Program-made: the position numbers and the translations under genes | The notes under the pieces: generated by a model | Database searches by the model: none | Told to the model about the DNA's origin: nothing | What the model saw: the letters and a program-made list of their open reading frames with translations, nothing else | Part shown: positions 1-7,718 of the stretch, one piece after another | How the letters are laid out: each line of letters starts with the position of its first letter | Position numbering within the stretch: position 1 is the first letter of the stretch | Assembly (NCBI GenBank): GCA_049965795.1 | Contig: JBMFVW010000019.1 | Span: forward strand, 1 to 31,240 | Direction of reading: 5' to 3' | DNA from: Acidulodesulfobacterium_A sp049965795 | Lineage (GTDB): Bacteria; SZUA-79; Acidulodesulfobacterales; Acidulodesulfobacteraceae | Length of the DNA stretch: 31,240 bases

Positions 1-64
1 CTATTGCGTAAAATCAATTAATTTAAAATCTAAAATTACAAAAAATTGCAAAAAGGAGGTTGAA

Positions 65-670
65 TTGGACTTAGAAGAAGCCATTAAAACAAGAAAAAGC
101 ATAAGGAAATTTAAAGATGAAGACGTTGATTTAAATCTTATAAAAAAAATTATTGAAATTTCTATAAATTCGCCAAGCGGAGGAAATGCCCAAAACTGGT
201 TTACTTACATAATTAAAGACAAAGATATTCTTAATAAAATGAGAATGGAGGTAGAAACCGTATATAAAAACGTAACAGGCAAGGATGCTCCGGGCGTGTA
301 TGTATTTTTTAACGAAGCGCCTGTTGTGCTCGCGGTAGTTGAGAAGCCTTATGTCGGCAGTTTAGATAAAATACTGGAAAATAACGATGAAAATAAAGAC
401 AGGAACTTCGACAGAAAATTTGTGGTAAATCCAGGACTTCAAGGTGTATCCAGTTTTATTGCACACATATTGCTTGTTGCTCATAACGAAGGTCTTGGCG
501 CGTGCTGGATGACAGGTCCTTTAATTGCCAAACCGGAAATAGAAAACTTGCTCGGCATTAAAAGCCCCGATAATCTTGTTGCATTGATTCCTATAGGAAA
601 ACCGGTCGAAAGAGAGTCTAAGTCCACAAGGATTAGTGTAGAAAAAGTTATCAAAGTTATTGATAGATAA
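65..670 (+). CDS. Nitroreductase family protein (FMN-dependent)
   Basis: A 201-residue protein of the usual length for the nitroreductase fold, which binds FMN as a homodimer and reduces nitro-compounds, quinones or similar acceptors with NAD(P)H. The N-terminus has the family's R-x-S-I-R-x-F pattern (R10, S12, R14), followed by SPSGGNAQNW at residues 36-45, the FMN-phosphate region. A conserved EGLGACWMTG segment lies near residue 140 and an IPIGKP stretch near the C-terminus. The start is TTG at 65, supported by a strong AAGGAGG at 53-59 five bases upstream. It appears to stand alone, with 162 bases before the next gene. The substrate cannot be told from sequence. Confidence 0.93.
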   Translation: MDLEEAIKTRKSIRKFKDEDVDLNLIKKIIEISINSPSGGNAQNWFTYIIKDKDILNKMRMEVETVYKNVTGKDAPGVYVFFNEAPVVLAVVEKPYVGSLDKILENNDENKDRNFDRKFVVNPGLQGVSSFIAHILLVAHNEGLGACWMTGPLIAKPEIENLLGIKSPDNLVALIPIGKPVERESKSTRISVEKVIKVIDR

Positions 671-713
671 ATTGCAATTGGTAGCAATATAATTCCTTAA
701 TCCTGCAATTTAT
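667..713 (+). terminator. Weak AT-rich hairpin after the nitroreductase gene
   Basis: A 10-base inverted repeat (ATAAATTGCA at 667-676 and TGCAATTTAT at 704-713) overlaps the stop codon of the nitroreductase gene and is followed by a T-rich stretch. It could act as an inefficient intrinsic terminator, but the stem is almost all A/T, so confidence is low. Its right arm includes the TTAATCCTGCA motif that recurs at 3155 and 28234. Confidence 0.3.
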
Positions 714-832
714 TTAATTGATTGAACTATTTTGCATGCAAAAAATAAAATCTGACGCCTTTTCCTATCGGCAAATTTGAGTTGTAAAATTTTATTGTTT
801 AAATTTCATAAATTAATTATAATAAAAAAATT

Positions 833-1234
833 ATGAACTTTAAAAATGACTGTATTTTTTGCAAAATAGCGAATAAACAGATACCTTCCGAAATAGTAGA
901 AGAGACGGAAGACTTTGTCGTAATAAAGGATATAAATCCGGTAGCGCCGATACATCTTTTGATAATATCTAAGGTGCATTACGACAGCGTTTTGGATGTG
1001 GGATGCAAAGGTGAAGCGGATAAAAACGCAGATGACGGCAATAAAGGCGATATGAAAGGATGCGTCGCTGGCAAAGAACTTTTTGGAATATTAAACTCGC
1101 TTGCTCGCAAATTCGGCGTTGCGGATAAAGGTTTCAGGACTGTTATAAATACAAAAGAAGACGGCGGGCAGACCGTCAACCATCTTCATATACATTTTAT
1201 GGCAGGCAGGGGATTCGGCTGGCCGCCTGGTTAA
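833..1234 (+). CDS. HIT family protein (HINT-like purine nucleotide hydrolase)
   Basis: A 133-residue protein of the histidine triad family, HINT/PKCI branch, which hydrolyses adenosine phosphoramidates or related nucleotide conjugates in the cytoplasm. The N-terminal CIFC at residues 7-10 is the zinc-type Cys pair common in this branch. The triad is HLHIH at 117-121, preceded by GGQTVN and followed by a glycine- and tryptophan-rich tail ending WPPG, as in typical HINT proteins. Residues about 57-80 are a Gly/Asp/Lys-rich insertion that typical HINT proteins (about 110 residues) lack; it falls between the first half of the fold and the next helix and leaves the active site intact. No clear SD precedes the ATG. 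Confidence 0.93.
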   Translation: MNFKNDCIFCKIANKQIPSEIVEETEDFVVIKDINPVAPIHLLIISKVHYDSVLDVGCKGEADKNADDGNKGDMKGCVAGKELFGILNSLARKFGVADKGFRTVINTKEDGGQTVNHLHIHFMAGRGFGWPPG

Positions 1235-1354
1235 TTCAAGCCTTACAACACATACATTAGCATTTCAGCATTATAAATTGATATGTAAATTGAACTGACG
1301 CGTTTTAGAATATTAAAAAAATTAAAACTGCGAAAATTTAAACGGGAAAAATTA

Positions 1355-2218
1355 ATGGAAACTTGGTTTTTTGAGAATCAGACGGGCAATTTCGGAATAA
1401 AAATTAGGGTTGAATCTATATTATTTCACGAACATTCGGATTATCAGGAGATAGCGGTTTACGATACGTTGGAATTTGGCAAAGTGCTTGTTTTAGATAA
1501 AGCGGTTATGTTTGCGGATAAAAACGAGTTTGTCTATCATGAAATGCTCGGTCTTGTTCCTTTATTTTCCCATAAAAAACCTGAAAGAATTCTTATAATA
1601 GGCGGCGGCGACGGCGGCGTAGTCAGGGAATGCCTAAAAAATCCTTTCGTCAAACACATAGACCTTGTAGAAATAGATAAAAAAGTAATAGAAGTTTCAA
1701 AAAATTTTTTTCCTGAAATTGCCTGCAAACTTGATGACGAAAAAGTAAGAATATTAGCCGAAGACGGTATAGAATTTATTAAAAGAGTATATTCGGGCGG
1801 CAGGGAAGAAGAAAAATACGACGTTATACTTGTAGATTCTACCGATCCAGTAGGTCCGGCAGAAGGATTGTTCAGACGTGATTTTTACGAAGCAGCCGCC
1901 GGCGCGCTTAAAGCCGACGGGATATTTGCGGCGCAGACGGAATCTCCGTTTTTTAATAAAAATTTAATTAAAGACGTAGGAAAAATTATAAGGGAAATTT
2001 ATGAAAAATCATCGCTTTATCTGGCTTCTATACCGGTTTATCCCAGCGGTTTATGGAGTTTTACGGCAGGCTCCAAAAAATATGATACTAAAGTTATAAA
2101 CGAAAGCTACGATAATTTTGATTTTGCGGGTTTCGAGTCGGATTTAAAATACTATTCCCGCGAAATACATTCCGCATCTTTCATTTTACCTAACTTCATA
2201 AAGGAGATATTAAAATAA
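1355..2218 (+). CDS. speE: Spermidine synthase-like aminopropyltransferase
   Basis: A 287-residue aminopropyltransferase that moves the aminopropyl group of decarboxylated S-adenosylmethionine to an amine acceptor, normally putrescine to give spermidine. Visible hallmarks are YQEIAVYDT (30-38), YHEM (61-64), the nucleotide-binding GGGDGG (83-88), the acidic VEID strand (105-108) and the catalytic-loop DSTDPVGPAE (161-170). It opens a polyamine set: agmatinase follows after 9 bases, then a pyruvoyl-dependent arginine decarboxylase. No SpeD (SAM decarboxylase) is in the window, so decarboxylated SAM must come from elsewhere. The neighbours leave open that agmatine is the acceptor, as in the aminopropylagmatine route of Thermus and some archaea; sequence alone cannot decide. 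Confidence 0.95.
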   Translation: METWFFENQTGNFGIKIRVESILFHEHSDYQEIAVYDTLEFGKVLVLDKAVMFADKNEFVYHEMLGLVPLFSHKKPERILIIGGGDGGVVRECLKNPFVKHIDLVEIDKKVIEVSKNFFPEIACKLDDEKVRILAEDGIEFIKRVYSGGREEEKYDVILVDSTDPVGPAEGLFRRDFYEAAAGALKADGIFAAQTESPFFNKNLIKDVGKIIREIYEKSSLYLASIPVYPSGLWSFTAGSKKYDTKVINESYDNFDFAGFESDLKYYSREIHSASFILPNFIKEILK

Positions 2219-2227
2219 AAAAATTAT

Positions 2228-3115
2228 ATGATAGAAACCAACTTGTCGAAAACCTCTTCATTTTTTAATTCTGCGGATTCCTACGAAAAATCAGATTTGA
2301 TCCTTCTCGGAATTCCTATGGATTATACCGCAAGCAATATTCCAGGTTCAAGATTTGCTCCCAAAAGAGTAAGAGAATTGTCTTATACTCTTGAAAATTA
2401 CAGCCCTATTTTTGACGATTTCATCGATGAAAAGTTTTACGATGCAGGAGATATAGTACTGCCTTGGGGAAATACCGGTAAAAGCATTAAATTTATTGAA
2501 GAAACCGCAAAAGGAATTCTCGGCGACGGCAAAAAAATCGTCAGTATCGGCGGCGACCATTTAATTACATATCCGGTAGTAAAAGAGTATGCAGATAAAT
2601 ATAAAGATTTAGTCGTCGTGCAGTTTGACGCACATACGGATTTAAGGGAAGAGTGGAATAACGAAAAATATTCGCATGCCACTGTTCTAAAACTTATTTA
2701 CGATATTATAAAAAAAGGCAACCTTTATCAATTCGGAATTCGTTCCGGTTCCAAAGAAGAATTTGATTTTGCAAAAAAACATTGCCATATTTATAAAAAT
2801 GATATTTACGAACCTCTTAAAAAAGTTTTAGGCAATTTGTCGAATAAAGATGTTTATATTACTATAGATATAGACGTTCTAGACCCTGCATTTGCGCCGG
2901 GAACCGGATACATAGAAGCCGGCGGAATATCAGCTAAAGAACTTTTGGATTCCTTATCGCTTCTGCTGTCGGAATCAAACGTGAATGTGGTAGGAGCTGA
3001 CGTAGTAGAAGTTTGTCCTCCAACCGATAATTCGGATAGGACATCGGCTATTGCTGCAAAACTGTTAAGGGAAATAATTATCGGAATGGCTAAAAATAAT
3101 AATAAGGCAAAATAG
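2228..3115 (+). CDS. speB: Agmatinase (ureohydrolase family)
   Basis: A 295-residue arginase/agmatinase family enzyme with a binuclear manganese site. The metal ligands are all present: H111 in GGDH, D134, H136 and D138 in the FDAHTD stretch, and D214 and D216 in DIDVLDP. The downstream FAPGTG is also typical. It would hydrolyse agmatine to putrescine and urea. The assignment as agmatinase rather than arginase or aminopropylagmatine ureohydrolase rests on context: the arginine decarboxylase is two steps upstream in the pathway and encoded just downstream, and the aminopropyltransferase gene is just upstream. No SD is visible before the ATG, so translation may be coupled to the upstream gene. 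Confidence 0.94.
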   Translation: MIETNLSKTSSFFNSADSYEKSDLILLGIPMDYTASNIPGSRFAPKRVRELSYTLENYSPIFDDFIDEKFYDAGDIVLPWGNTGKSIKFIEETAKGILGDGKKIVSIGGDHLITYPVVKEYADKYKDLVVVQFDAHTDLREEWNNEKYSHATVLKLIYDIIKKGNLYQFGIRSGSKEEFDFAKKHCHIYKNDIYEPLKKVLGNLSNKDVYITIDIDVLDPAFAPGTGYIEAGGISAKELLDSLSLLLSESNVNVVGADVVEVCPPTDNSDRTSAIAAKLLREIIIGMAKNNNKAK

Positions 3116-3256
3116 ATTTAAGCAAAAAATAAATATTAAAAGCAATATTAATCTTAATCCTGCAATAGAAAAATATTGATGCATTAAAGATTAGGCAAAA
3201 CAAATTAAATTATTTATTAGATTATAAAACAAACAAGTAAAACGGAGGAAATAACA

Positions 3257-3730
3257 GTGTTTGAAACACCCGATATATATACTTTGGCGGCTGGTACGTC
3301 GGAGGGGACTTCAAAATTGGGGGCATTCGATAATGCCATTTTAAAAGCGGGAGTCGGCAATACTAATTTAATAAAACTAAGCTCCATTCTGCCGCCTAAA
3401 GCGGTTTATAAAGAGAAAATAATTTATCCCAGAGGTGTATTGGTTCCCATAGCATACGGTGCTATTACCAGTGACAGAAAAGGAGAAAAAATAGCCGCAG
3501 CCGTAGCGATAGCCGTTTCGGTAGAAGACGGCTTTGGTGTTATAATGGAATTTTCCGGCGTAACTTCCGCTAAAAATGCCGAAGAAACGGTCAGGAAGAT
3601 GGCTGAAGATGCAATGAATCACAGGAATATAGGAATTAAAGAGATAGTTTCTAAAAGTGCCGAACATATAGTAGAAAATTTCGGCTGCGCTTTTGCCTCT
3701 GTTCCAATGTGGTATTCAAAACTTATATGA
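3257..3730 (+). CDS. pdaD: Pyruvoyl-dependent arginine decarboxylase (PvlArgDC)
   Basis: A 157-residue proenzyme of the pyruvoyl-dependent arginine decarboxylase family known from Methanocaldococcus and some bacteria. Self-cleavage would occur between the serines of LSSILPP (S42-S43), turning S43 into the pyruvoyl cofactor and leaving beta and alpha chains. The active-site glutamate falls at E98 in VIMEFSG. It makes agmatine from arginine without PLP and feeds the agmatinase encoded upstream. The GTG start at 3257 is supported by GGAGG at 3244-3248. The 141-base gap from speB may hold a separate promoter, but I could not pick one out. The length fits the family and the cleavage site is intact. 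Confidence 0.93.
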   Translation: MFETPDIYTLAAGTSEGTSKLGAFDNAILKAGVGNTNLIKLSSILPPKAVYKEKIIYPRGVLVPIAYGAITSDRKGEKIAAAVAIAVSVEDGFGVIMEFSGVTSAKNAEETVRKMAEDAMNHRNIGIKEIVSKSAEHIVENFGCAFASVPMWYSKLI

Positions 3731-3812
3731 TATAAATAATAAGTTCTTGCAATGCTTTGTTTTTTCGTCGATTAATTATATTCGATTAAGCATCTTAAGA
3801 TAATTAAACAAT

Positions 3813-3865
3813 GGAGGATTAAGGCGCGGCAAAATCGGTTTATGTCCGCGCCTTAAAAAACAGTG
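3813..3865 (+). promoter_or_regulatory. Hairpin placing a distant Shine-Dalgarno next to a GTG start
   Basis: A perfect 11-base inverted repeat (TTAAGGCGCGG at 3819-3829, CCGCGCCTTAA at 3846-3856) with a 16-base loop lies between a GGAGG at 3813-3817 and the GTG start at 3863. In linear sequence the SD is 45 bases from the start, far too distant. Once the stem forms, one base (3818) on its left and six (3857-3862) on its right leave an effective spacing of about 7. No T-run follows on either strand, so it is not a normal terminator. The frame upstream of GTG is closed by TAA at 3854-3856, so the gene cannot start earlier. Confidence 0.55.
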
Positions 3866-4882
3866 AATAAAACCTTTATAATTTCGACGTTTCTCGGTTT
3901 AGTATTTGTCGTCGTTTTAGTAGTTTTGGTAGGTCCAAGAAATATAATTCAGATGATTTACCGTCTGAATTATATAGATCTTATTATTTTATTTTTTCTT
4001 TCTTATCTTGCGCTTTTTTTGTCGGCTCTTTCTTTTAATAATGCTCTAAACGTATATGATTCTAAAATAGGTTTAGTTGATCTTTTAAATATAAAACTAA
4101 TTGGATACAGTGCTAATTATATTGCGCCTTCAGGTATTTTTGCAGGATTTATAGGCGGAGATGCTATAATGGCATTGATTCTTAAAAAAAGAACGTCGCT
4201 TGATTTTAAACGCGGGTTTTCTGCCGGTCTTGCCGCAAAGGTTATAGAATTTGCAATATTTCTTCTGTTTATTTATCTTGGGCTTATTTTAGGGTTTAAG
4301 TACTTTTATCTGCCGCCGGAAATATGGTATCTGCTGCTAATCGCGGCGATATTCGTAGGAGTCGTAACCCTTGTTTTTTTAATAAATCCGATAATAGACA
4401 ACAGGTTTTTTACAAAATTTTTAAAATATTTGACGAGATATAAAGTATTAAACAAAGTAATTTTTAAAATACTGAAGCATATAAATAATTTTGAAAAAGA
4501 GCTGCATCTTTTTTACGTTAAAGGCAAAAAGTATCTCTTTTTAAGTCTTTTTTTAAGTTTAATAGAAACAGCCGTCCTCATATTCCAAATATGGCTTTTG
4601 GTTCATTATCTCGGCGTAAATATGGGATTTTCTAAAACTCTGCTGGTATTTTCCGTATCTATGCTGGTATTTGCGCTTCCGCTTGCGCCAGGTTCGGCAG
4701 GAACATATGAACTCTCGCAGGTAGGTCTTTTTGATTTATTAGGATTAGGTTCTGATGTAGGACTTGCTTTCAGTTTAATAATGAGAGCTATAAATATACT
4801 CATGGTGGCGATATCTTTTTTCCTCGTGCCTCATTACGGTTTTCATTTTTTTAAAAAAAGAGACGGCAAGGAGGCAGTTTGA
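3863..4882 (+). CDS. Flippase-like integral membrane protein (LPG synthase TM-region/UPF0104 family)
   Basis: A 339-residue polytopic membrane protein with about eight hydrophobic segments, beginning with a strong helix at residues 4-25. Features of the family (the membrane part of MprF, and AglD-related proteins) are GFIGGDAIMALILKKR near residue 100 and PLAPGSAGTYE near 275. The family is linked to lipid flipping or transfer in envelope glycolipid assembly. It overlaps the next glycosyltransferase by four bases, so a role alongside glycan-lipid synthesis is likely. Its start is unusual: GTG with no nearby SD, but a GGAGG made adjacent by a hairpin. It lacks the MprF catalytic domain, so lysyl transfer is not expected. 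Confidence 0.88.
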   Translation: MNKTFIISTFLGLVFVVVLVVLVGPRNIIQMIYRLNYIDLIILFFLSYLALFLSALSFNNALNVYDSKIGLVDLLNIKLIGYSANYIAPSGIFAGFIGGDAIMALILKKRTSLDFKRGFSAGLAAKVIEFAIFLLFIYLGLILGFKYFYLPPEIWYLLLIAAIFVGVVTLVFLINPIIDNRFFTKFLKYLTRYKVLNKVIFKILKHINNFEKELHLFYVKGKKYLFLSLFLSLIETAVLIFQIWLLVHYLGVNMGFSKTLLVFSVSMLVFALPLAPGSAGTYELSQVGLFDLLGLGSDVGLAFSLIMRAINILMVAISFFLVPHYGFHFFKKRDGKEAV

Positions 4883-5946
4883 AAATAATATATTCACTAT
4901 GCAGTTGGGGGCTCGGCCACGCTACTAGGGGGCTTCCGGTTATAAGGCGGCTCGTAAAAGACGGACATGAGGTAATTATTTATACTTCCGGCAGAAGTCT
5001 TGAACTTCTGAAATCCGAAATCGGCGGCAACGCTAGATATATACCCTCCGTTCCCTATCCTTCACCTTATTCCGATAAAATAGGGTTTGCATTCAGATTT
5101 CTTAAAACCGCGCCTAAAATTTTGGCGCTTATCAAAGAAGAAGAAAAAGATGTTGCCAAGATAGCGCAGGAAAACAAAATAGACATTATTATTTCTGACT
5201 CCCGTTTCGGTTCGCACTGCAAATTTGCGCCGTCTTACCTTTTGTTTCATCAGCTCAGATTTATCGCTCCTTTAAGACTTCTTCCGGCGGAGATGTTTAC
5301 CGAATATTATAATCATTTTTTACAGGATAAATTTGAAAAAATAATAGTTCCGGATTACGAGGATAATTCTCTTTCCGGCGATTTATCCCATAATCTAAGA
5401 TATTTTAAAAAAGAAAAAGTTGAATATATAGGCATACTTTCCGACTTTGAAAAAATTCAGACCGATAACGACATAGATTATCTTTTTTCTATTTCTGGTC
5501 CGGAACCCACCAGAACTATTCTTGAAGAAAAACTTTTTTCTCAAATCGACTTGCTAAAAGGAAATATAGCGGTTTCACTTGGAAAACCCGGAAAATTTAC
5601 CAAAGAAACAGTCAAAAATGCCGTCGTTTATTCTTTTCTTGAAAAAAAGAGAAGGGACGAACTTATGAACAGGGCTAAAATGGTTGTTTCAAGATCCGGA
5701 TATACTACCATTATGGATGTAGCCGAAATAGAAAAAAAAGCTTTTTTTATACCAACACCTGGTCAGACCGAGCAGCTTTATCTTGCAAAGCATTTAGAGA
5801 AGGCTAAATTATTTCTTTCAGTTAAGCAAAGTAAATTAAGGATTGACATTGATACAGAAGAAGCTTTAAAATATAAAGGTTTTACGCCTCCTTGGAGAAC
5901 TGCAGAAAGCGTAGAAAGGTTTCTTAAAATAGTAGGCGTTAATTAG
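4879..5946 (+). CDS. MurG-like glycosyltransferase (GT-B fold)
   Basis: A 355-residue GT-B type glycosyltransferase. The N-terminal Rossmann half starts with a glycine loop, GLGHATRG at 11-18, like the GxGHxxR loop of MurG and related UGT enzymes. The C-terminal half has VVSRSGYTTIMDVAE followed by FFIPTPGQTEQLYLA, which is the donor nucleotide-sugar site pattern of the family-28 C-terminal domain. TTG at 4879 overlaps the upstream stop (TTGA) and has AAGGAGG at 4868-4874, so it is translationally coupled to the flippase-like gene. The donor and acceptor are unknown. It is shorter in motifs than true MurG, so a peptidoglycan role is unlikely. Confidence 0.85.
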   Translation: MKIIYSLCSWGLGHATRGLPVIRRLVKDGHEVIIYTSGRSLELLKSEIGGNARYIPSVPYPSPYSDKIGFAFRFLKTAPKILALIKEEEKDVAKIAQENKIDIIISDSRFGSHCKFAPSYLLFHQLRFIAPLRLLPAEMFTEYYNHFLQDKFEKIIVPDYEDNSLSGDLSHNLRYFKKEKVEYIGILSDFEKIQTDNDIDYLFSISGPEPTRTILEEKLFSQIDLLKGNIAVSLGKPGKFTKETVKNAVVYSFLEKKRRDELMNRAKMVVSRSGYTTIMDVAEIEKKAFFIPTPGQTEQLYLAKHLEKAKLFLSVKQSKLRIDIDTEEALKYKGFTPPWRTAESVERFLKIVGVN

Positions 5947-5987
5947 TTGTTTCTTTAAATTTAAATTTTATTAAAATTTCTAACTAA

Positions 5988-6746
5988 ATGGTTTCAATAA
6001 TAATACCTGCGCACGAAGAAGAAAAATATATAGGGATTTCAATAGAAAGACTTTTAAGCCAGAGCGGGACGGTTTTTTTAAAAAAAGACGACAAAAACGC
6101 CCTGCATTCGCAATCACAACTAAACAGCTCGGGTAACTCCGAATATACCGGAAAAGTTTTATGCGAATTGACCGTCGTTGTAACCCACGGCAAAGACGAT
6201 ACTGAGGGCGTAGTTGCAAAATACAAAGAAGCGGGCGTAAACCTTATAGCAGGAAATTTCAGCGGAGTTTCCGAGGCGAGAAATATAGGAGCATCATTTT
6301 CGAGCGGCGACGTTTTTCTGTTTTTAGATGCAGACACTCTTTTAAACGACGGTTTTATAAAAAGACTCGACGATTTTAAAAATCAGTCCGATTTTATAGG
6401 AACGTCTAAACTGCTGCCTGATATTAACACGCTTAAAGCGCGTATTTTTATGTTCTGCAATAATATAGCGCATATAATAACTAAAACGTCTATGGCTTTA
6501 ATATTCTGCCACAGGGACGTTTATAAAAACGTCGGCGGTTTCGACGAAAGGATGCAGGCCGGCGAAGATCTTAAATTTATCAATTTAGCGGTAAAAAACA
6601 GATTCGGCAGATTTAAATATCTTGGCGATATAAGTGCCGTTACGTCGATGCGAAGATTTGAAATTAACGGATATTTCAAAACTGCAATGGAATGGATGGG
6701 CGGATATTTTTTTAAACCGCCGGAACATTACGACGTGGTAAGATGA
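5988..6746 (+). CDS. Glycosyltransferase family 2 (GT-A fold)
   Basis: A 252-residue GT2 enzyme. The N-terminus MVSIIIPAHEEEKYI is the classic donor-binding start. GVSEARNIGA (93-102) and the DAD metal-binding motif (114-116, in FLFLDADT) follow, and a MQAGEDLKF segment near residue 190 supplies the usual ED acceptor-site acid. Residues about 27-57 form a Ser/Asn/Asp/Lys-rich insertion between the first helix and the second strand, absent from ordinary family members. The next gene begins four bases after the stop, and the cluster also holds another GT2, a MurG-like enzyme and a flippase-like protein. The sugar and acceptor are not known. Confidence 0.88.
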   Translation: MVSIIIPAHEEEKYIGISIERLLSQSGTVFLKKDDKNALHSQSQLNSSGNSEYTGKVLCELTVVVTHGKDDTEGVVAKYKEAGVNLIAGNFSGVSEARNIGASFSSGDVFLFLDADTLLNDGFIKRLDDFKNQSDFIGTSKLLPDINTLKARIFMFCNNIAHIITKTSMALIFCHRDVYKNVGGFDERMQAGEDLKFINLAVKNRFGRFKYLGDISAVTSMRRFEINGYFKTAMEWMGGYFFKPPEHYDVVR

Positions 6747-6750
6747 CGAT

Positions 6751-7617
6751 ATGAAAGTATTAATAGCTATACCGACTTATAACGAAAAAGAAAATATAAG
6801 CCGGATGATAAATTCCGTTTTAAATCTTAACGAAACTATAAAAACTGCAAGCGATATCAATCACTTACCTTTATATATTAACGTTTTAATAATCGACGAT
6901 AATTCTCCCGACGGCACTGCAAAAATAGTTAAAGAACATATGAGTTTGCATAAGCGGCTAAGCGCAAACGCAGATACAACTTCAAGCGTAACCTTAAGCG
7001 TAAAAGTAAAAGACGACGCAAACACAAATGCTAACTTAATTTCAAGTTCATCTTCAAATTCGGAAGAAAGCGTTTTTATTATAGAACGGGAGAAGAAGCT
7101 CGGACTTGGAACGGCATACGTAGCTGCGTTTAATTTTGCTTTAGACAACGGTTACGATTACGTTATCACTATGGATTGCGATTTTTCGCATAATCCCGAA
7201 GAAATTGCGGGATTTATAAGTCTTATGCTGTCCGAAAAATGCGGAATGATAGTCGGTTCGCGTTATTCGGGCGGAGTACGCGTAATCAACTGGAGTATGA
7301 AGAGGCTTTTAATTTCGTATTTCGCAAATATTTATGCAAAATTTATTACCGGCATTAAAATTGCGGATTTGACCGGCGGCTTTAATATGTACGACGTAAA
7401 TTGTCTGAAAAAAATAAATTTAAGCGGCATAAGTTCGCGCGGATATGCTTTTCAGATAGAAATGAAATACAGAATGGTAAAAGAGGGTAAATGCAGTTTT
7501 AAAGAGCATCCTATAATATTTTACGAAAGAACTTCCGGCAGATCAAAAATGTCCAATGGTATTATTTTTGAAGCATTTTTCAGGGTCATAAAACTTAGGC
7601 TCGGGCTTTTTAAATAA
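6751..7617 (+). CDS. Polyprenyl (dolichyl)-phosphate mannosyltransferase-like GT2
   Basis: A 288-residue GT2 enzyme closest to the DPM1/polyprenol-phosphate sugar transferase group. It shows IPTYNEKENI (7-16), VLIIDDNSPDGTA (45-57), GLGTAYVAAF (118-127) and the DCD metal motif (142-144) followed by FSHNPEE, all standard for this group. It would load a hexose from a nucleotide sugar onto a polyprenyl phosphate at the membrane. There are no C-terminal transmembrane segments, as in soluble DPM1. Residues about 66-107 are a Ser/Thr/Asn-rich low-complexity insertion between the second strand and GLGTA. GDP-mannose is a plausible donor because a manC-like gene lies at 25544, but this is inference. 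Confidence 0.9.
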   Translation: MKVLIAIPTYNEKENISRMINSVLNLNETIKTASDINHLPLYINVLIIDDNSPDGTAKIVKEHMSLHKRLSANADTTSSVTLSVKVKDDANTNANLISSSSSNSEESVFIIEREKKLGLGTAYVAAFNFALDNGYDYVITMDCDFSHNPEEIAGFISLMLSEKCGMIVGSRYSGGVRVINWSMKRLLISYFANIYAKFITGIKIADLTGGFNMYDVNCLKKINLSGISSRGYAFQIEMKYRMVKEGKCSFKEHPIIFYERTSGRSKMSNGIIFEAFFRVIKLRLGLFK

Positions 7618-7627
7618 TCGGTAAATA

Positions 7628-7652
7628 ATACTTGACTAAATTAGTCAAGTAT
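7628..7652 (+). promoter_or_regulatory. IscR type 1-like operator (perfect 25-bp palindrome)
   Basis: The arms ATACTTGACTAA and TTAGTCAAGTAT flank a single central A. As I recall the E. coli IscR type 1 consensus, it matches at every defined base (ATAS-YYGACT-R-WWW-Y-AGTC-RRS-TAT). It sits 67 bases upstream of an iscU gene and covers the -35 hexamer of a good promoter, which fits repression by an Rrf2-family, Fe-S-sensing regulator. No Rrf2/IscR gene is in the window, so the regulator must be elsewhere. Confidence 0.8.
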
Positions 7653-7660
7653 GTTTTAAT
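7632..7660 (+). promoter_or_regulatory. Sigma-70-type promoter of the isc operon
   Basis: TTGACT at 7632-7637 and TTTAAT at 7655-7660 are separated by 17 bases. The -35 box lies within the left arm of the IscR-like palindrome and the rest of the operator covers the spacer, so regulator binding would block polymerase. The iscU start is about 58 bases downstream of the -10. Confidence 0.7.
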
Positions 7661-7718
7661 CAATATATAAAACATTAAATATTATTAATATTAAATATAA
7701 ATAAAGCGGAGGTATATT

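Noticed and set aside
730..743. TTTTGCATGCAAAA palindrome as an operator
   Set aside because: It lies about 90 bases before the HIT gene with no promoter pattern around it; a single short palindrome is weak evidence.
3819..3856. Intrinsic terminator after pdaD
   Set aside because: The stem is followed by A-rich sequence, with no T-run on either strand, and it sits just before the next start codon with an SD on its left flank; a translational element fits better.
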